This document shows, piece by piece, positions 24,629-32,527 of a stretch of 36,333 bases of DNA (its first letter is position 1; every line of letters starts with the position of its first letter). A model generated the notes under the pieces. The model did not search any database. It was not told the DNA's origin and worked only from the letters and a program-made list of their open reading frames with translations. This DNA comes from Candidatus Acidiferrales bacterium (lineage in GTDB: Bacteria > Acidobacteriota > Terriglobia > Acidiferrales > UBA7541), in contig JASHQB010000346.1 of NCBI GenBank assembly GCA_030037775.1, positions 1-36,333 of the forward strand, read 5' to 3'. Both the position numbers and the translations under genes were made by a program.

Positions 24629-25557
24629 AGGCGCTGCGCATTGGGACGCGCGGCAGCAAGCTGGCGCTCTGGCAGGCTGAGCACATTCGCGCCAGACTTT
24701 TGCACGAGGCGGGAACTGAATCGCAAATTGTGGTGATCAAGACCTCGGGCGACCAGTTTGCTTCCGCTGCCATTCCGGATGTTGGAGGGAAGGGCATTTT
24801 TATCAAGGAAATCGAGGATGCTTTGCTTGAGGGGCGCGTCGACGTGGCGGTACATAGCATGAAGGACGTGCCCACGGCGACGTCTCGCGGCCTTTGTTTT
24901 GCGGCCATCTCCAAACGCGAGGATCCGCGCGATTGTCTGGTGTCGCGCTCGGGCAAGCCGCTGGCTGAATTGCCCGCCGCCTCCCTTGTCGGCACAAGCA
25001 GCCTGCGGCGGCAATCGCAGCTTCTCCACTTGCGGCGCGACTTGGAGGTGGTTAACCTGCGTGGAAATGTGGACACGCGAATACGCAAGCTGGATGCGGG
25101 CGAAGTTGACGCCATTGTGGTCGCCAAGGCGGGTCTCGACAGGCTTGGACTGAGCGGCAGGATCACGCAAGTTCTTCCGCCGAACATCATGCTTTCCGCC
25201 GTGGGTCAGGGCGCGCTGGCGATTGAAGCGCGAGAGGCGGATGCGCGCACGCTCGAAATCCTTGCGACGTTCGACGATGCGGATAGTCGCGCGGCAGTAA
25301 CCGCCGAGCGCGCGCTGCTGGCCGAACTCGAGGGCGGCTGCCAGGTTCCGCTAGGTGCCTGGGCGCGAATCGAAGAAGGAAAGATGCGGTTGGACGCGCG
25401 GGTGCTCAGCGCGGATGGCGCGGAGTGCGTTCATCGTCACGCAGACGGCTCACCACAGGAGGGAGAGCGTCTTGGACGGGCGCTCGCGCGGGAATTGCTT
25501 GACGCGGGGGCAGACCGTTTGCTGCGGCTGGCCGGAAGGAGCGTCGGTGGCGGATAA
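24625..25557 (+). CDS. hemC: Hydroxymethylbilane synthase (porphobilinogen deaminase)
   Basis: HemC polymerises four porphobilinogens to hydroxymethylbilane, in the cytoplasm. The 310-residue product has the dipyrromethane cofactor cysteine, Cys239, in LEGGCQVPLG, the substrate loop VGTSSLRRQSQL (about 122-133), NLRGNVDTR and VGQGALAIE. The start is a TTG at 24625 with AAGGAG just upstream; it overlaps the hemA stop by four bases. A TTG start behind a strong ribosome binding site, joined to the upstream stop, points to translational coupling. The last 10 codons are shared in another frame with the beginning of hemD or its leader. Confidence 0.97.
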   Translation: MKALRIGTRGSKLALWQAEHIRARLLHEAGTESQIVVIKTSGDQFASAAIPDVGGKGIFIKEIEDALLEGRVDVAVHSMKDVPTATSRGLCFAAISKREDPRDCLVSRSGKPLAELPAASLVGTSSLRRQSQLLHLRRDLEVVNLRGNVDTRIRKLDAGEVDAIVVAKAGLDRLGLSGRITQVLPPNIMLSAVGQGALAIEAREADARTLEILATFDDADSRAAVTAERALLAELEGGCQVPLGAWARIEEGKMRLDARVLSADGAECVHRHADGSPQEGERLGRALARELLDAGADRLLRLAGRSVGGG

Positions 25558-26470
25558 CGACATCGGTGAAGCGAAGCGAATCGTCATTACGCGCGCGCCG
25601 GGGCAGAACGAGAGCCTTCGCGCGGAGCTAACCAAGGCGCTGGGTGCGAGCGCCCGCATTATCGAGTTACCTTGCGTCGAGTTTCGTGAACCGGACGATA
25701 CCGCCGCGCTCGACAGCGCCATTGGCTCGATCGGCAATTTCGCGTGGATTCTTTTCACGAGCCAGAATGCCGCCAGATATTTTGCGCGCCGCATGCGTGC
25801 TCTTGGCAGCCATCCTGCACAAACCGGAAAGCCGCATCCGCGAATTGCAGCGATCGGACCAGCGACCGCCGAAGCGACCTCTGCGGAGGGTTTTTCTGTG
25901 GACTTCGTGCCCGCTCCCGGAACGGGAAGAAGTCTTGCGGGCAGCTTCAAAGACTCGGTTCGCAGCGTTGCAGGGATGGAGGTCAAGAATCCGACCGCGG
26001 GGTTCTTGCGCGGCGTCGCCGGGATGAAGATCCTGGTGCCGCGGAGTGATTTGGCGCTTCGCGATCGCGGCGCGACCGACTGGATGGAAGTCCTGCGCGA
26101 AGCGGGAGCGGAAGTCACCGCGGTGGCTGCGTACCAAACTTGTGCTCCGAAAGCGCTTGGCGGGCCGCAGCTAGCGGAAGTTGTGCGCGACGGCGCAGAC
26201 TGCGTTATATTTGCGAGCCCGTCGGCGTTCGAGAATTTTGCGCGCGCCGTGGGCGCCGAAAACCTCAGGCGGCTGGCGCGTGCGTCTGTTTTTGCGGCCA
26301 TCGGACCGACAACGGCGGCGGTGATTCGTTCCGCGGGCGTCGCCTGTGCGATCGAGGCCACGGAGCCTGACGCAAGGCTGCTGGCCGAAGCAGTTGCCGG
26401 CCAGTTAAAGAGTGGCCGCGGGACTGCTGCTACGACGAGCTTACCAGGCGAAGGAGCAAAATCCGGATGA
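25547..26470 (+). CDS. hemD: Uroporphyrinogen-III synthase
   Basis: HemD closes and inverts ring D of hydroxymethylbilane to yield uroporphyrinogen III. The family is poorly conserved, but the two-domain layout is visible: [10 protein letters not shown] at the start, [13 protein letters not shown] (about 67-79), [11 protein letters not shown] (100-110), [20 protein letters not shown], then [16 protein letters not shown] in the second half. The start is a GTG at 25547 with AAGGAG five bases upstream, and the coding region overlaps hemC by 11 bases. At 307 residues it is longer than usual (about 250-265). Part of the excess is a stretch at about 139-160 in which VAGME and VAGMK recur 16 residues apart. 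It ends by overlapping the hemB ATG (ATGA). Confidence 0.92.
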   Translation: MADNDIGEAKRIVITRAPGQNESLRAELTKALGASARIIELPCVEFREPDDTAALDSAIGSIGNFAWILFTSQNAARYFARRMRALGSHPAQTGKPHPRIAAIGPATAEATSAEGFSVDFVPAPGTGRSLAGSFKDSVRSVAGMEVKNPTAGFLRGVAGMKILVPRSDLALRDRGATDWMEVLREAGAEVTAVAAYQTCAPKALGGPQLAEVVRDGADCVIFASPSAFENFARAVGAENLRRLARASVFAAIGPTTAAVIRSAGVACAIEATEPDARLLAEAVAGQLKSGRGTAATTSLPGEGAKSG

Positions 26471-27444
26471 CTTTTCCCACGCACCGTCCACGCCGCCTGC
26501 GCAGGAACGAAGCGATACGCAGCCTTGTACGCGAAACGCGGCCATCCACCTCAGGGCTTGTGTATCCCATGTTCGTCTGCCCGGGACGCGGTGTTCGTGC
26601 GGAAGTGAGCTCGATGCCTGGTATCGCCCAGCAATCGGTGGACAAGCTATTGGAAGAAGCGCGAGAAGCCGCTGAACTGGGGATTCCCGCGGTCATTCTT
26701 TTCGGCCTGCCGGAGCATAAGGATGAAAAGGGAACGGAAGCCTACATCGCCTCCGGCGTGGTGCAACGCGCGATTGAAGGGATACGCACCGCGCGACCGG
26801 AGCTGTTGGTGATCACCGATGTTTGCCTGTGCGAGTACACCAGCCATGGGCATTGCGGCGTGATCGAGGGCAAACAAGTTGCAAATGATCCGACCCTGGA
26901 ACTGCTCGCCGAGATGGCGCTCTCGCATGCGCGTGCTGGAGCGCACATCGTAGCGCCTTCCGACATGATGGACGGCCGGGTCGCCGCAATTCGCAAACGG
27001 CTCGACGCCAATGGCTTCGCCGACACGGCGATAATGTCTTATGCCGCGAAATACTGTTCGGGCTTTTACGGGCCGTTTCGCGAAGCGGCACAATCGGCGC
27101 CGCAGTTCGGCGACCGCGCCAGTTATCAGATGGATCCGGCAAATGCGCGCGAAGCACTGAAAGAAGTGGCCCGGGACCTGGAAGAAGGCGCGGACATCAT
27201 CATGGTGAAGCCAGCGTTGCCATATCTCGATATTGTCTATCGCGTGCGCGAAGCATTCGATGTGCCGGTTGCGGCGTATAACGTGAGCGGCGAGTATGCC
27301 ATGGTGAAGTCTGCTGCGCAGAACGGTTGGATCGACGAGAAACGTGTGGTGCTGGAGATTCTAACCTCGATCCAGCGCGCCGGCGCCTCCATCGTGCTTA
27401 CTTATCACGCCAAGGACCTCGCGCGCTGGCTCAAGGCCTGCTGA
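26467..27444 (+). CDS. hemB: Delta-aminolevulinic acid dehydratase (porphobilinogen synthase)
   Basis: HemB condenses two 5-aminolevulinate molecules to porphobilinogen. The 325-residue product has both Schiff-base lysines, Lys195 ([14 protein letters not shown]) and Lys248 ([11 protein letters not shown]). The active-site metal segment is the cysteine-type zinc site, with Cys120, Cys122 and Cys130 in [14 protein letters not shown], so this is a zinc-dependent form rather than the magnesium-only aspartate form. The ATG overlaps the hemD stop by four bases; the AAGGAG 13 bases upstream is rather distant. hemL follows after nine bases. Confidence 0.98.
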   Translation: MTFPTHRPRRLRRNEAIRSLVRETRPSTSGLVYPMFVCPGRGVRAEVSSMPGIAQQSVDKLLEEAREAAELGIPAVILFGLPEHKDEKGTEAYIASGVVQRAIEGIRTARPELLVITDVCLCEYTSHGHCGVIEGKQVANDPTLELLAEMALSHARAGAHIVAPSDMMDGRVAAIRKRLDANGFADTAIMSYAAKYCSGFYGPFREAAQSAPQFGDRASYQMDPANAREALKEVARDLEEGADIIMVKPALPYLDIVYRVREAFDVPVAAYNVSGEYAMVKSAAQNGWIDEKRVVLEILTSIQRAGASIVLTYHAKDLARWLKAC

Positions 27445-27453
27445 AAACCCGCA

Positions 27454-28770
27454 ATGGCCTCCCCGTCGAAAATCAAATCTACAAGAAGCAAAGAAATTCT
27501 ACGCCGTGCACAGGAGTCTCTGGTGGGCGGCGTGAACAGCCCCGTCCGAGCATTCAAGTCCGTTGGCGGCGATCCGCCGATCATTGAGCGCGGCTTGGGA
27601 GCGCATCTGTGGGATGTGGACGGGCGCGAATATATTGATTTCATTGGCTCCTGGGGCGCGCTGATTCTTGGCCACGCGCATCCAGCGATTGTTGCGGCGA
27701 TTCAGGATCAGGCGGCGCTTGGAGCCAGTTATGGCATAACAACCGAACTGGAAGTCGAGCTCGCGGAGCGCGTCAAGCGCGCGATTCCTTCCGTTGAAAA
27801 ACTGCGTTTCGTCAGTTCGGGCACGGAAGCAACCATGTCGGCGATTCGCTTGGCGCGCGCGTTTACCAAACGCGATTTGATCCTGAAATTCGAGGGCGGC
27901 TACCACGGCCATGCCGATAGTTTTCTTTCGGAAGCGGGCTCGGGACTCGCAACTCTGGGGATTGCGTCGAGCCCGGGTGTGCCTGAGGCGCTCGCCGCGC
28001 TCACGCTTAACGCTCCCTATAACGACCTCGCTTCCGTGGAAAAGCTCTTCGCATCAAATAAGCGCGAAATCGCTGCTGTCATTGTCGAGCCGGTTCCCGC
28101 GAACATGGGAGTTGTGCTTCCTGCGCCCGGGTTTCTGAATGGCCTGCGGGAAATCACGAATCGAACGGGTTCTTTGCTCATTTTCGACGAAGTGATCACC
28201 GGATTCCGTCTGTGCTACGGCGGGGCTCAAACGTTGCAGGGTGTTACCCCGGATTTGACGACGTTGGGAAAAATCATTGGCGGAGGCTTGCCCGTGGCAG
28301 CCTATGGCGGACGCGCGGAAATCATGGCTCAGGTCGCTCCATTGGGTTCTGTATATCAGGCGGGAACGCTTTCTGGAAATCCATTGGCGATGCGTGCGGG
28401 AATTGAAGTGCTGAAGCTGCTGGAAACCGCGAATTTCTATTCGAAATTGAACGCGCGGGCGGAGAGATTCGTAGCGCAGCTCCATCGCGCCGTTCGTGAA
28501 TTTAGCATTCCCGCGCAAGTGAACTCGACCGGATCGCTTGCAACGTTGTTTTTCGTGCCGCAAACTGTGGGGAATTATGCGGACGCAAAAAAATCAGACA
28601 CGCGCCGCTACGCGGCGTTCTTCCGCGCCATGTTTGAGCGGGGCATCTTGCTGGCGCCGTCGCAATTCGAGGCCCTATTTCTTTCCGCCGCTCATACCGA
28701 AACGGATCTCGAGCGCACTCTCGGCGCAGTAAGAGAATCTTTCGGCTTGCTGGCAGCGGACCCGGAGTAG
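27454..28770 (+). CDS. hemL: Glutamate-1-semialdehyde 2,1-aminomutase
   Basis: HemL converts glutamate-1-semialdehyde to 5-aminolevulinate with pyridoxal phosphate, completing the C5 route begun by HemA. The 438-residue product has the PLP-lysine Lys273 in TTLGKIIGGGLP, the FDEVITGFR motif with the cofactor aspartate, VSSGTEATMSAIRLAR, and the N-terminal GGVNSPVRAF typical of true HemL rather than other aminotransferases. It is the last gene of hemXACDBL, nine bases after hemB. Presence of HemA plus HemL shows that aminolevulinate is made from glutamate, not from glycine and succinyl-CoA. No ribosome binding site of good spacing is visible; reading may depend on coupling with hemB. Confidence 0.98.
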   Translation: MASPSKIKSTRSKEILRRAQESLVGGVNSPVRAFKSVGGDPPIIERGLGAHLWDVDGREYIDFIGSWGALILGHAHPAIVAAIQDQAALGASYGITTELEVELAERVKRAIPSVEKLRFVSSGTEATMSAIRLARAFTKRDLILKFEGGYHGHADSFLSEAGSGLATLGIASSPGVPEALAALTLNAPYNDLASVEKLFASNKREIAAVIVEPVPANMGVVLPAPGFLNGLREITNRTGSLLIFDEVITGFRLCYGGAQTLQGVTPDLTTLGKIIGGGLPVAAYGGRAEIMAQVAPLGSVYQAGTLSGNPLAMRAGIEVLKLLETANFYSKLNARAERFVAQLHRAVREFSIPAQVNSTGSLATLFFVPQTVGNYADAKKSDTRRYAAFFRAMFERGILLAPSQFEALFLSAAHTETDLERTLGAVRESFGLLAADPE

Positions 28771-28850
28771 CGTTCGCTTTAGGAGCCGAACCACCACTGC
28801 ATGCCCTTGTCCGCCCCCTGGACACAGGTACTACATCAGAGATGGCCGGA

Positions 28851-28878
28851 AGTACTGGTAAATTTGCCTACCTGTACT
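28851..28878. promoter_or_regulatory. Near-perfect inverted repeat (operator or stem-loop)
   Basis: AGTACTGGTA, 8 bases, TACCTGTACT: the arms pair at nine of ten positions. A third half-site, ACAGGTACT, lies 27 bases upstream (28824-28832). It sits 56 bases before the secreted-protein gene and 80 bases after hemL. No T tract follows, so an operator or processing hairpin is more likely than a terminator. The rest of the 28771-28933 intergenic region shows no clear promoter. Confidence 0.55.
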
Positions 28879-28933
28879 ATTGGCCTGAAGGGCGCCGCTC
28901 TATTCAAATAGAGATGTCAGGGAGCGAGCGCGA

Positions 28934-29524
28934 ATGGTCTTGGCGATGGCAGTGTTGCTTTTCCAGTTTCCCGCGATAGGTGCCGGGAACTCGCCGCAAC
29001 CGCCTCTCGACCAGCCGGTAGCCGAAGCGCGGGCTTCTGTGCCAGCGAAAACGGATGCCACAGCAGCAAAGCTTTCTGGAACAGCTGTGGCAACAACCAC
29101 GGACGGTTCCAAATCGAATTTGCACCCTGCCACGCCTCTGACCGAATCAGCCGCGATCTCGATGTCCAATCTGTATTTGCCCCCTCCGCCGGCTTTCCGT
29201 CCTCCGAATGAAACTCCTGTAGTGCACCGAAACTGGTGGATTGTGCTAAGCGCAACGGAGCACGGCTCGGCTGAGTACGACGCATGGTCGACGCGCAACG
29301 CCCTTTCCAACGGCCGCGTCGAGGCAGATCCGATCATGCGTCCCTTCGCTGGTTCGAGCGCAATCTATAGCGCTATCCAAGTGATACCGATCGGGCTCGA
29401 CTATGTCGCCCATCGGTTCCAGCGCAGTTCCGGCTGGACGCGCCACATTTGGTGGGCGCCCCAATCGTTAGCCACGGCCACGTTCCTTTTCAGTGGTTCC
29501 TATAACGTGGCCCACACGCGATAA
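28934..29524 (+). CDS. Secreted protein of unknown function, tryptophan-rich C-terminal half
   Basis: I do not recognise a named family. The 196-residue product has a short hydrophobic N terminus (about 1-17, FQFPAIGAGN as a likely cleavage zone), then a low-complexity Ala/Thr/Pro segment to about 95. A structured C-terminal half follows: HRNWWIVLSATEHGSAEYD, AWSTRNAL, GRVEADPIMRPFAGS, LDYVAHRFQR and WWAPQSLATATF. That half has two or three weakly hydrophobic helices and looks like a conserved acidobacterial domain. AGGGAG is about ten bases before the ATG. It is monocistronic by spacing and lies behind the 28851 inverted repeat. About 150 featureless bases follow. Confidence 0.6.
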   Translation: MVLAMAVLLFQFPAIGAGNSPQPPLDQPVAEARASVPAKTDATAAKLSGTAVATTTDGSKSNLHPATPLTESAAISMSNLYLPPPPAFRPPNETPVVHRNWWIVLSATEHGSAEYDAWSTRNALSNGRVEADPIMRPFAGSSAIYSAIQVIPIGLDYVAHRFQRSSGWTRHIWWAPQSLATATFLFSGSYNVAHTR

Positions 29525-29678
29525 CCGCTTAACCACGCTTTGCATCGAAGTCCCTCCGCACGCACCCTTGGTCCTACCATACGTTTCATTGCTGACGCGC
29601 GTGTGATATGTTTTCGCGCTTGGCGACCCAGCAATCGAATCGTTTTGCCAAAGCGCGTCGCCGCACAAGGTAGGGCGT

Positions 29679-30110
29679 GTGAAAAAGCCAGGGAATCTCA
29701 ATAATGCCGATGAAGTTTCGCGGCGAGAATTTGCGCGCCGCGTCGCTTTGACCGTCGCGGGCGGCACCCTGGCCGCTGCGACCTTGCCGATCTCCTCGAA
29801 GGCCGCGCCGCGCCTGCCCTCGATTGCTCCGTTGCTGCAGGATGAGGACTCCTCGGGCCTGTCCTCCGATGCGCAGGCCGAAGTCGAGGCCAAACTGCAA
29901 AATATCTTCGCGAAGTACGGCGCGCGGTTCTCTGACGACCAAAAGAAACTGATGCGTCGAACAGTGACCTCCCACGTAAGGATGCTAGAAGCGATTCGGC
30001 CAATCCCGGTGGCCAATGGCGACACCCCCGCGACGGTCCTGAAGCTCATCGATGACGGAATTTCAGACTCAAAAGGCATGCCCTCCAGGCCGTCGAAAGA
30101 GGGAGCGTAG
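29679..30110 (+). CDS. Tat-signal protein of unknown function, paired with an amidase
   Basis: The 143-residue product begins with a twin-arginine signal: SRREFARRVALT (Arg15-Arg16), a hydrophobic stretch (VAGGTLAAATLPI) and cleavage near SSKAAPR. The mature part of about 100 residues is mostly helical and acidic (SSDAQAEVEAKLQNIFAKYG, SDDQKKLMRRTV) with no cysteines or metal motif. The GTG at 29679 sits after a purine-rich AGG..AGGG tract. Its stop is two bases before the amidase ATG, so the two are one unit. I do not recognise the family; it may be an accessory or export partner of the amidase. Confidence 0.7.
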   Translation: MKKPGNLNNADEVSRREFARRVALTVAGGTLAAATLPISSKAAPRLPSIAPLLQDEDSSGLSSDAQAEVEAKLQNIFAKYGARFSDDQKKLMRRTVTSHVRMLEAIRPIPVANGDTPATVLKLIDDGISDSKGMPSRPSKEGA

Positions 30111-30112
30111 CC

Positions 30113-31564
30113 ATGCTGAGTGAAGATGTCCTCTATCTCCCGATCCGGGAGCTTGGCGAGCACATCCGCACGCGGAAGATTTCTCCCGTGGAGCTCACAG
30201 AAAGCTATCTCGACCGCAGCAAGCGCCTAGGGCCGAGATTCAACGCATACGTCACGATCACCGAAGATCTCGCGCTCGACCAAGCGCGCGCCGCGGAAAA
30301 GGAAATCTCGGGCGGACATTATCGCGGGCCGCTGCACGGAGTCCCCTATGCAGCCAAGGATTTGCTTGCCGTCAAGGGATATGAAACCACATGGGGTGCC
30401 AAGCCCTATGCCGACCAAAGCTTTGACTACAACGCCACCGTCATCGAGCGGCTCAACCGCGCCGGCGCAATCTTGATCGGCAAGGCTGCGATGATCGAGT
30501 TGGCGGGCGGGCTCGGTTATGAGTCGGCGGAGGCGTCGCTCACGGGCCCGTGCAAGAATCCGTGGAATACGGATTATTGGACGTGCGGCTCATCGAGCGG
30601 CTCAGGAGCGATTGTCTCCGCGGGGCTCGCGAACTTCGCCCTTGGTTCCGATACCCGCGGTTCAATCATTTGCCCGTCGACTCTTTGCGGAATTTCGGGA
30701 ATGCGTCCAAGTTTTGGACGCGTCAGCCGTCATGGGGTGATGGCGATTGCCTGGTCCATGGATAAAATCGGGCCTATGGCGCGCACCGCTGATTGTTGCG
30801 GGCTGATTCTGTCGGTGATAGCAGGACACGACGAGAATGACCATGATTCGTTGCCTTCACCGCTCTCGGACTTTCACTATTCGGCGGCGCAAGTTTCACC
30901 TCGGCCCGTGCGGATCGGCCGGCTGACGAACGTTTTTCCGAACGTCGATCCAGAGCTGCACGCGGCTGCCGATGACGCATTGAGAATTCTGGAGCAAAAC
31001 GGCGCGAAAGTTTCCGACGTGGAATTGCCCGAAGGGCCCTTCGAGGAAGCTGCAGAACTGGTGATTTTGATCGAAGCCGCTTCGGCATTTTCGGAGTTGA
31101 TTGATTCAGGGCGCTGCGCCCAGCTCGCGGATCCGCTCGGGCAGATCAACGGGTACGCCAGCCGGGAATTCTCCGCGTCCGATTTGCTTCAGATCCAGCG
31201 AGTTCGCGTGTACCTGCAAAAGAAAATCGACGTGCTGTTTGATCGTTTTGACGTCATCGCCGCGCCTGGTGAAGACACGGCAGCGATTCCGCTGAAGCCT
31301 CCGCCGGAGCCTGCGCGCCAGCAACAGCAGCGCGAAGAGCACCTTCCACCACGCAATCGGCGCGGCAACAGCATGCAGCCAGACGCCATATCCAGCCTAT
31401 GCGGCTTGCCGGCGGTCACCGTGCCTTGTGGATTCAGCAAGGGGCGCATGCCGATCGGCGTCCAGTTCATGGCGCGAGCTTTGGATGATGAACGAGTAAT
31501 CGCCGCCGCGCGGCTGTTTCAGCAACATACGGACTGGCATACGAAACATCCGTCGCTCAGCTAA
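30113..31564 (+). CDS. Amidase of the amidase-signature family
   Basis: The 483-residue product has the Ser-cisSer-Lys catalytic set: Lys82 in YAAKDLL, the Gly/Ser loop CGSSSGSGA (about 158-166) and nucleophile Ser184 in GSDTRGSIICPS. Length and motifs resemble GatA-like amidases, but no gatB or gatC is nearby and the sequence is described best as a general amide or carbamate hydrolase. It has no signal peptide itself, yet the gene two bases upstream encodes a Tat-exported protein. AGGGAG lies about nine bases before the ATG. The 3' end overlaps the convergent pseudouridine-synthase gene by eight bases. The substrate is unknown. Confidence 0.88.
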   Translation: MLSEDVLYLPIRELGEHIRTRKISPVELTESYLDRSKRLGPRFNAYVTITEDLALDQARAAEKEISGGHYRGPLHGVPYAAKDLLAVKGYETTWGAKPYADQSFDYNATVIERLNRAGAILIGKAAMIELAGGLGYESAEASLTGPCKNPWNTDYWTCGSSSGSGAIVSAGLANFALGSDTRGSIICPSTLCGISGMRPSFGRVSRHGVMAIAWSMDKIGPMARTADCCGLILSVIAGHDENDHDSLPSPLSDFHYSAAQVSPRPVRIGRLTNVFPNVDPELHAAADDALRILEQNGAKVSDVELPEGPFEEAAELVILIEAASAFSELIDSGRCAQLADPLGQINGYASREFSASDLLQIQRVRVYLQKKIDVLFDRFDVIAAPGEDTAAIPLKPPPEPARQQQQREEHLPPRNRRGNSMQPDAISSLCGLPAVTVPCGFSKGRMPIGVQFMARALDDERVIAAARLFQQHTDWHTKHPSLS

Positions 31565-32372
31565 GCGTGTCAGGATGGGACTCGCGGGGTAGACGCGAGA
31601 TTTGTGTTGCGCTGGGGCGTTTCATCGATTCATCGAGCGCTCGCTTTTCTTCCGCTGTCAGCGGCCGATAATCTCCCTTCCGCAAGTCGCCCAGAGCAAC
31701 TGGCCCAATCGCCACACGCACCAAGCGTAGGACTTCGATTACCAAAGCTTCGAATATGCGGCGTATCTGGCGATTTTTCCCTTCGTCCAATACGATCACG
31801 ACCCATGTGTTTTTCTCGCCGTGGCGCAAGACCTCCGCGTGTTTTACCCGAAGCAACTCGCCATTCTCGCTGCGGACGCTTTTCTTGAGTTTTTCAAGGA
31901 GCGCCCCATCGGCTACCGCATTGATTTGGACGTGATAGGTTTTGTCGAGATGCGTTTCCGGCGCGGCGATTCGCGCGGCCCACTCTGAGTCGTTCGTCAG
32001 CAGCAGCAGGCCTTCGCTCGCTTTATCGAGCCGGCCGACGGGAGCAAGCCACGGCAATTGTTCGCCTAGTTTCGCATAAACCGTCGCGCGGCCTTTTTCA
32101 TCGGACGCCGTCGTCACCACGCCCCGCGGTTTGTTCATCATCAAATAAATCTTGCGTTCGGCGGCCGCCGTCTTGCCGTCCACTTCCAGACGGTCATGTC
32201 CAACCTGTACGGGCGCCTCCGGATCACGCCGCTCGACTCCGTTTAATTTCACGCGACCTGCGCGAATGAGCTCAGCGGCGCGCGAGCGCGAACAATAGCC
32301 GAGCTTGGAGAGCGCCCGCGCCAAGCCTACGCGGCGGCCATCGCTTCCTCGATGCAGTTTGCTTGTCACCAT
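31557..32372 (-). CDS. rRNA pseudouridine synthase (RsuA/RluB/RluE/RluF family)
   Basis: The 271-residue product has an N-terminal S4 RNA-binding domain (about 16-62: RALSKLGYCSRSRAAELI, AGRVKLNG) and a pseudouridine synthase domain. The catalytic aspartate is Asp116 in PVGRLDKASEGLLLLTND. It is expected to convert a uridine of ribosomal RNA to pseudouridine; which site, and whether RsuA, RluB or RluE/F, cannot be told from sequence. The ATG at 32372 lacks a strong ribosome binding site. The 3' end overlaps the amidase gene by eight bases, tail to tail. Confidence 0.93.
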   Translation of the reverse strand: MVTSKLHRGSDGRRVGLARALSKLGYCSRSRAAELIRAGRVKLNGVERRDPEAPVQVGHDRLEVDGKTAAAERKIYLMMNKPRGVVTTASDEKGRATVYAKLGEQLPWLAPVGRLDKASEGLLLLTNDSEWAARIAAPETHLDKTYHVQINAVADGALLEKLKKSVRSENGELLRVKHAEVLRHGEKNTWVVIVLDEGKNRQIRRIFEALVIEVLRLVRVAIGPVALGDLRKGDYRPLTAEEKRALDESMKRPSATQISRLPRESHPDTLS

Positions 32373-32527
32373 AAGTCCACTCAGGAATAGAGTCCTGTCG
32401 CTCGAAATAGCTCTTCCCGTTGGATGTTATCGCGGAAAAACAAGGGAAGGGAAGGCAGAGGCAGTAAGAGTTATGTTACGCTGTCGCGGTCGCACCCAGA
32501 CGATTCCATGCATTGACAGGGGCAGTC

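Noticed and set aside
28806-28826. TGTCC/GGACA hairpin after hemL as terminator
   Set aside because: Only five base pairs with a C-rich loop and no T tract; the stronger 28851-28878 dyad is a better signal.
32513-32518. Perfect TTGACA before the penicillin-acylase gene
   Set aside because: It is 10 bases from the ATG, so its -10 would fall inside the coding region, and no TATAAT-like hexamer lies at 16-18 bases.
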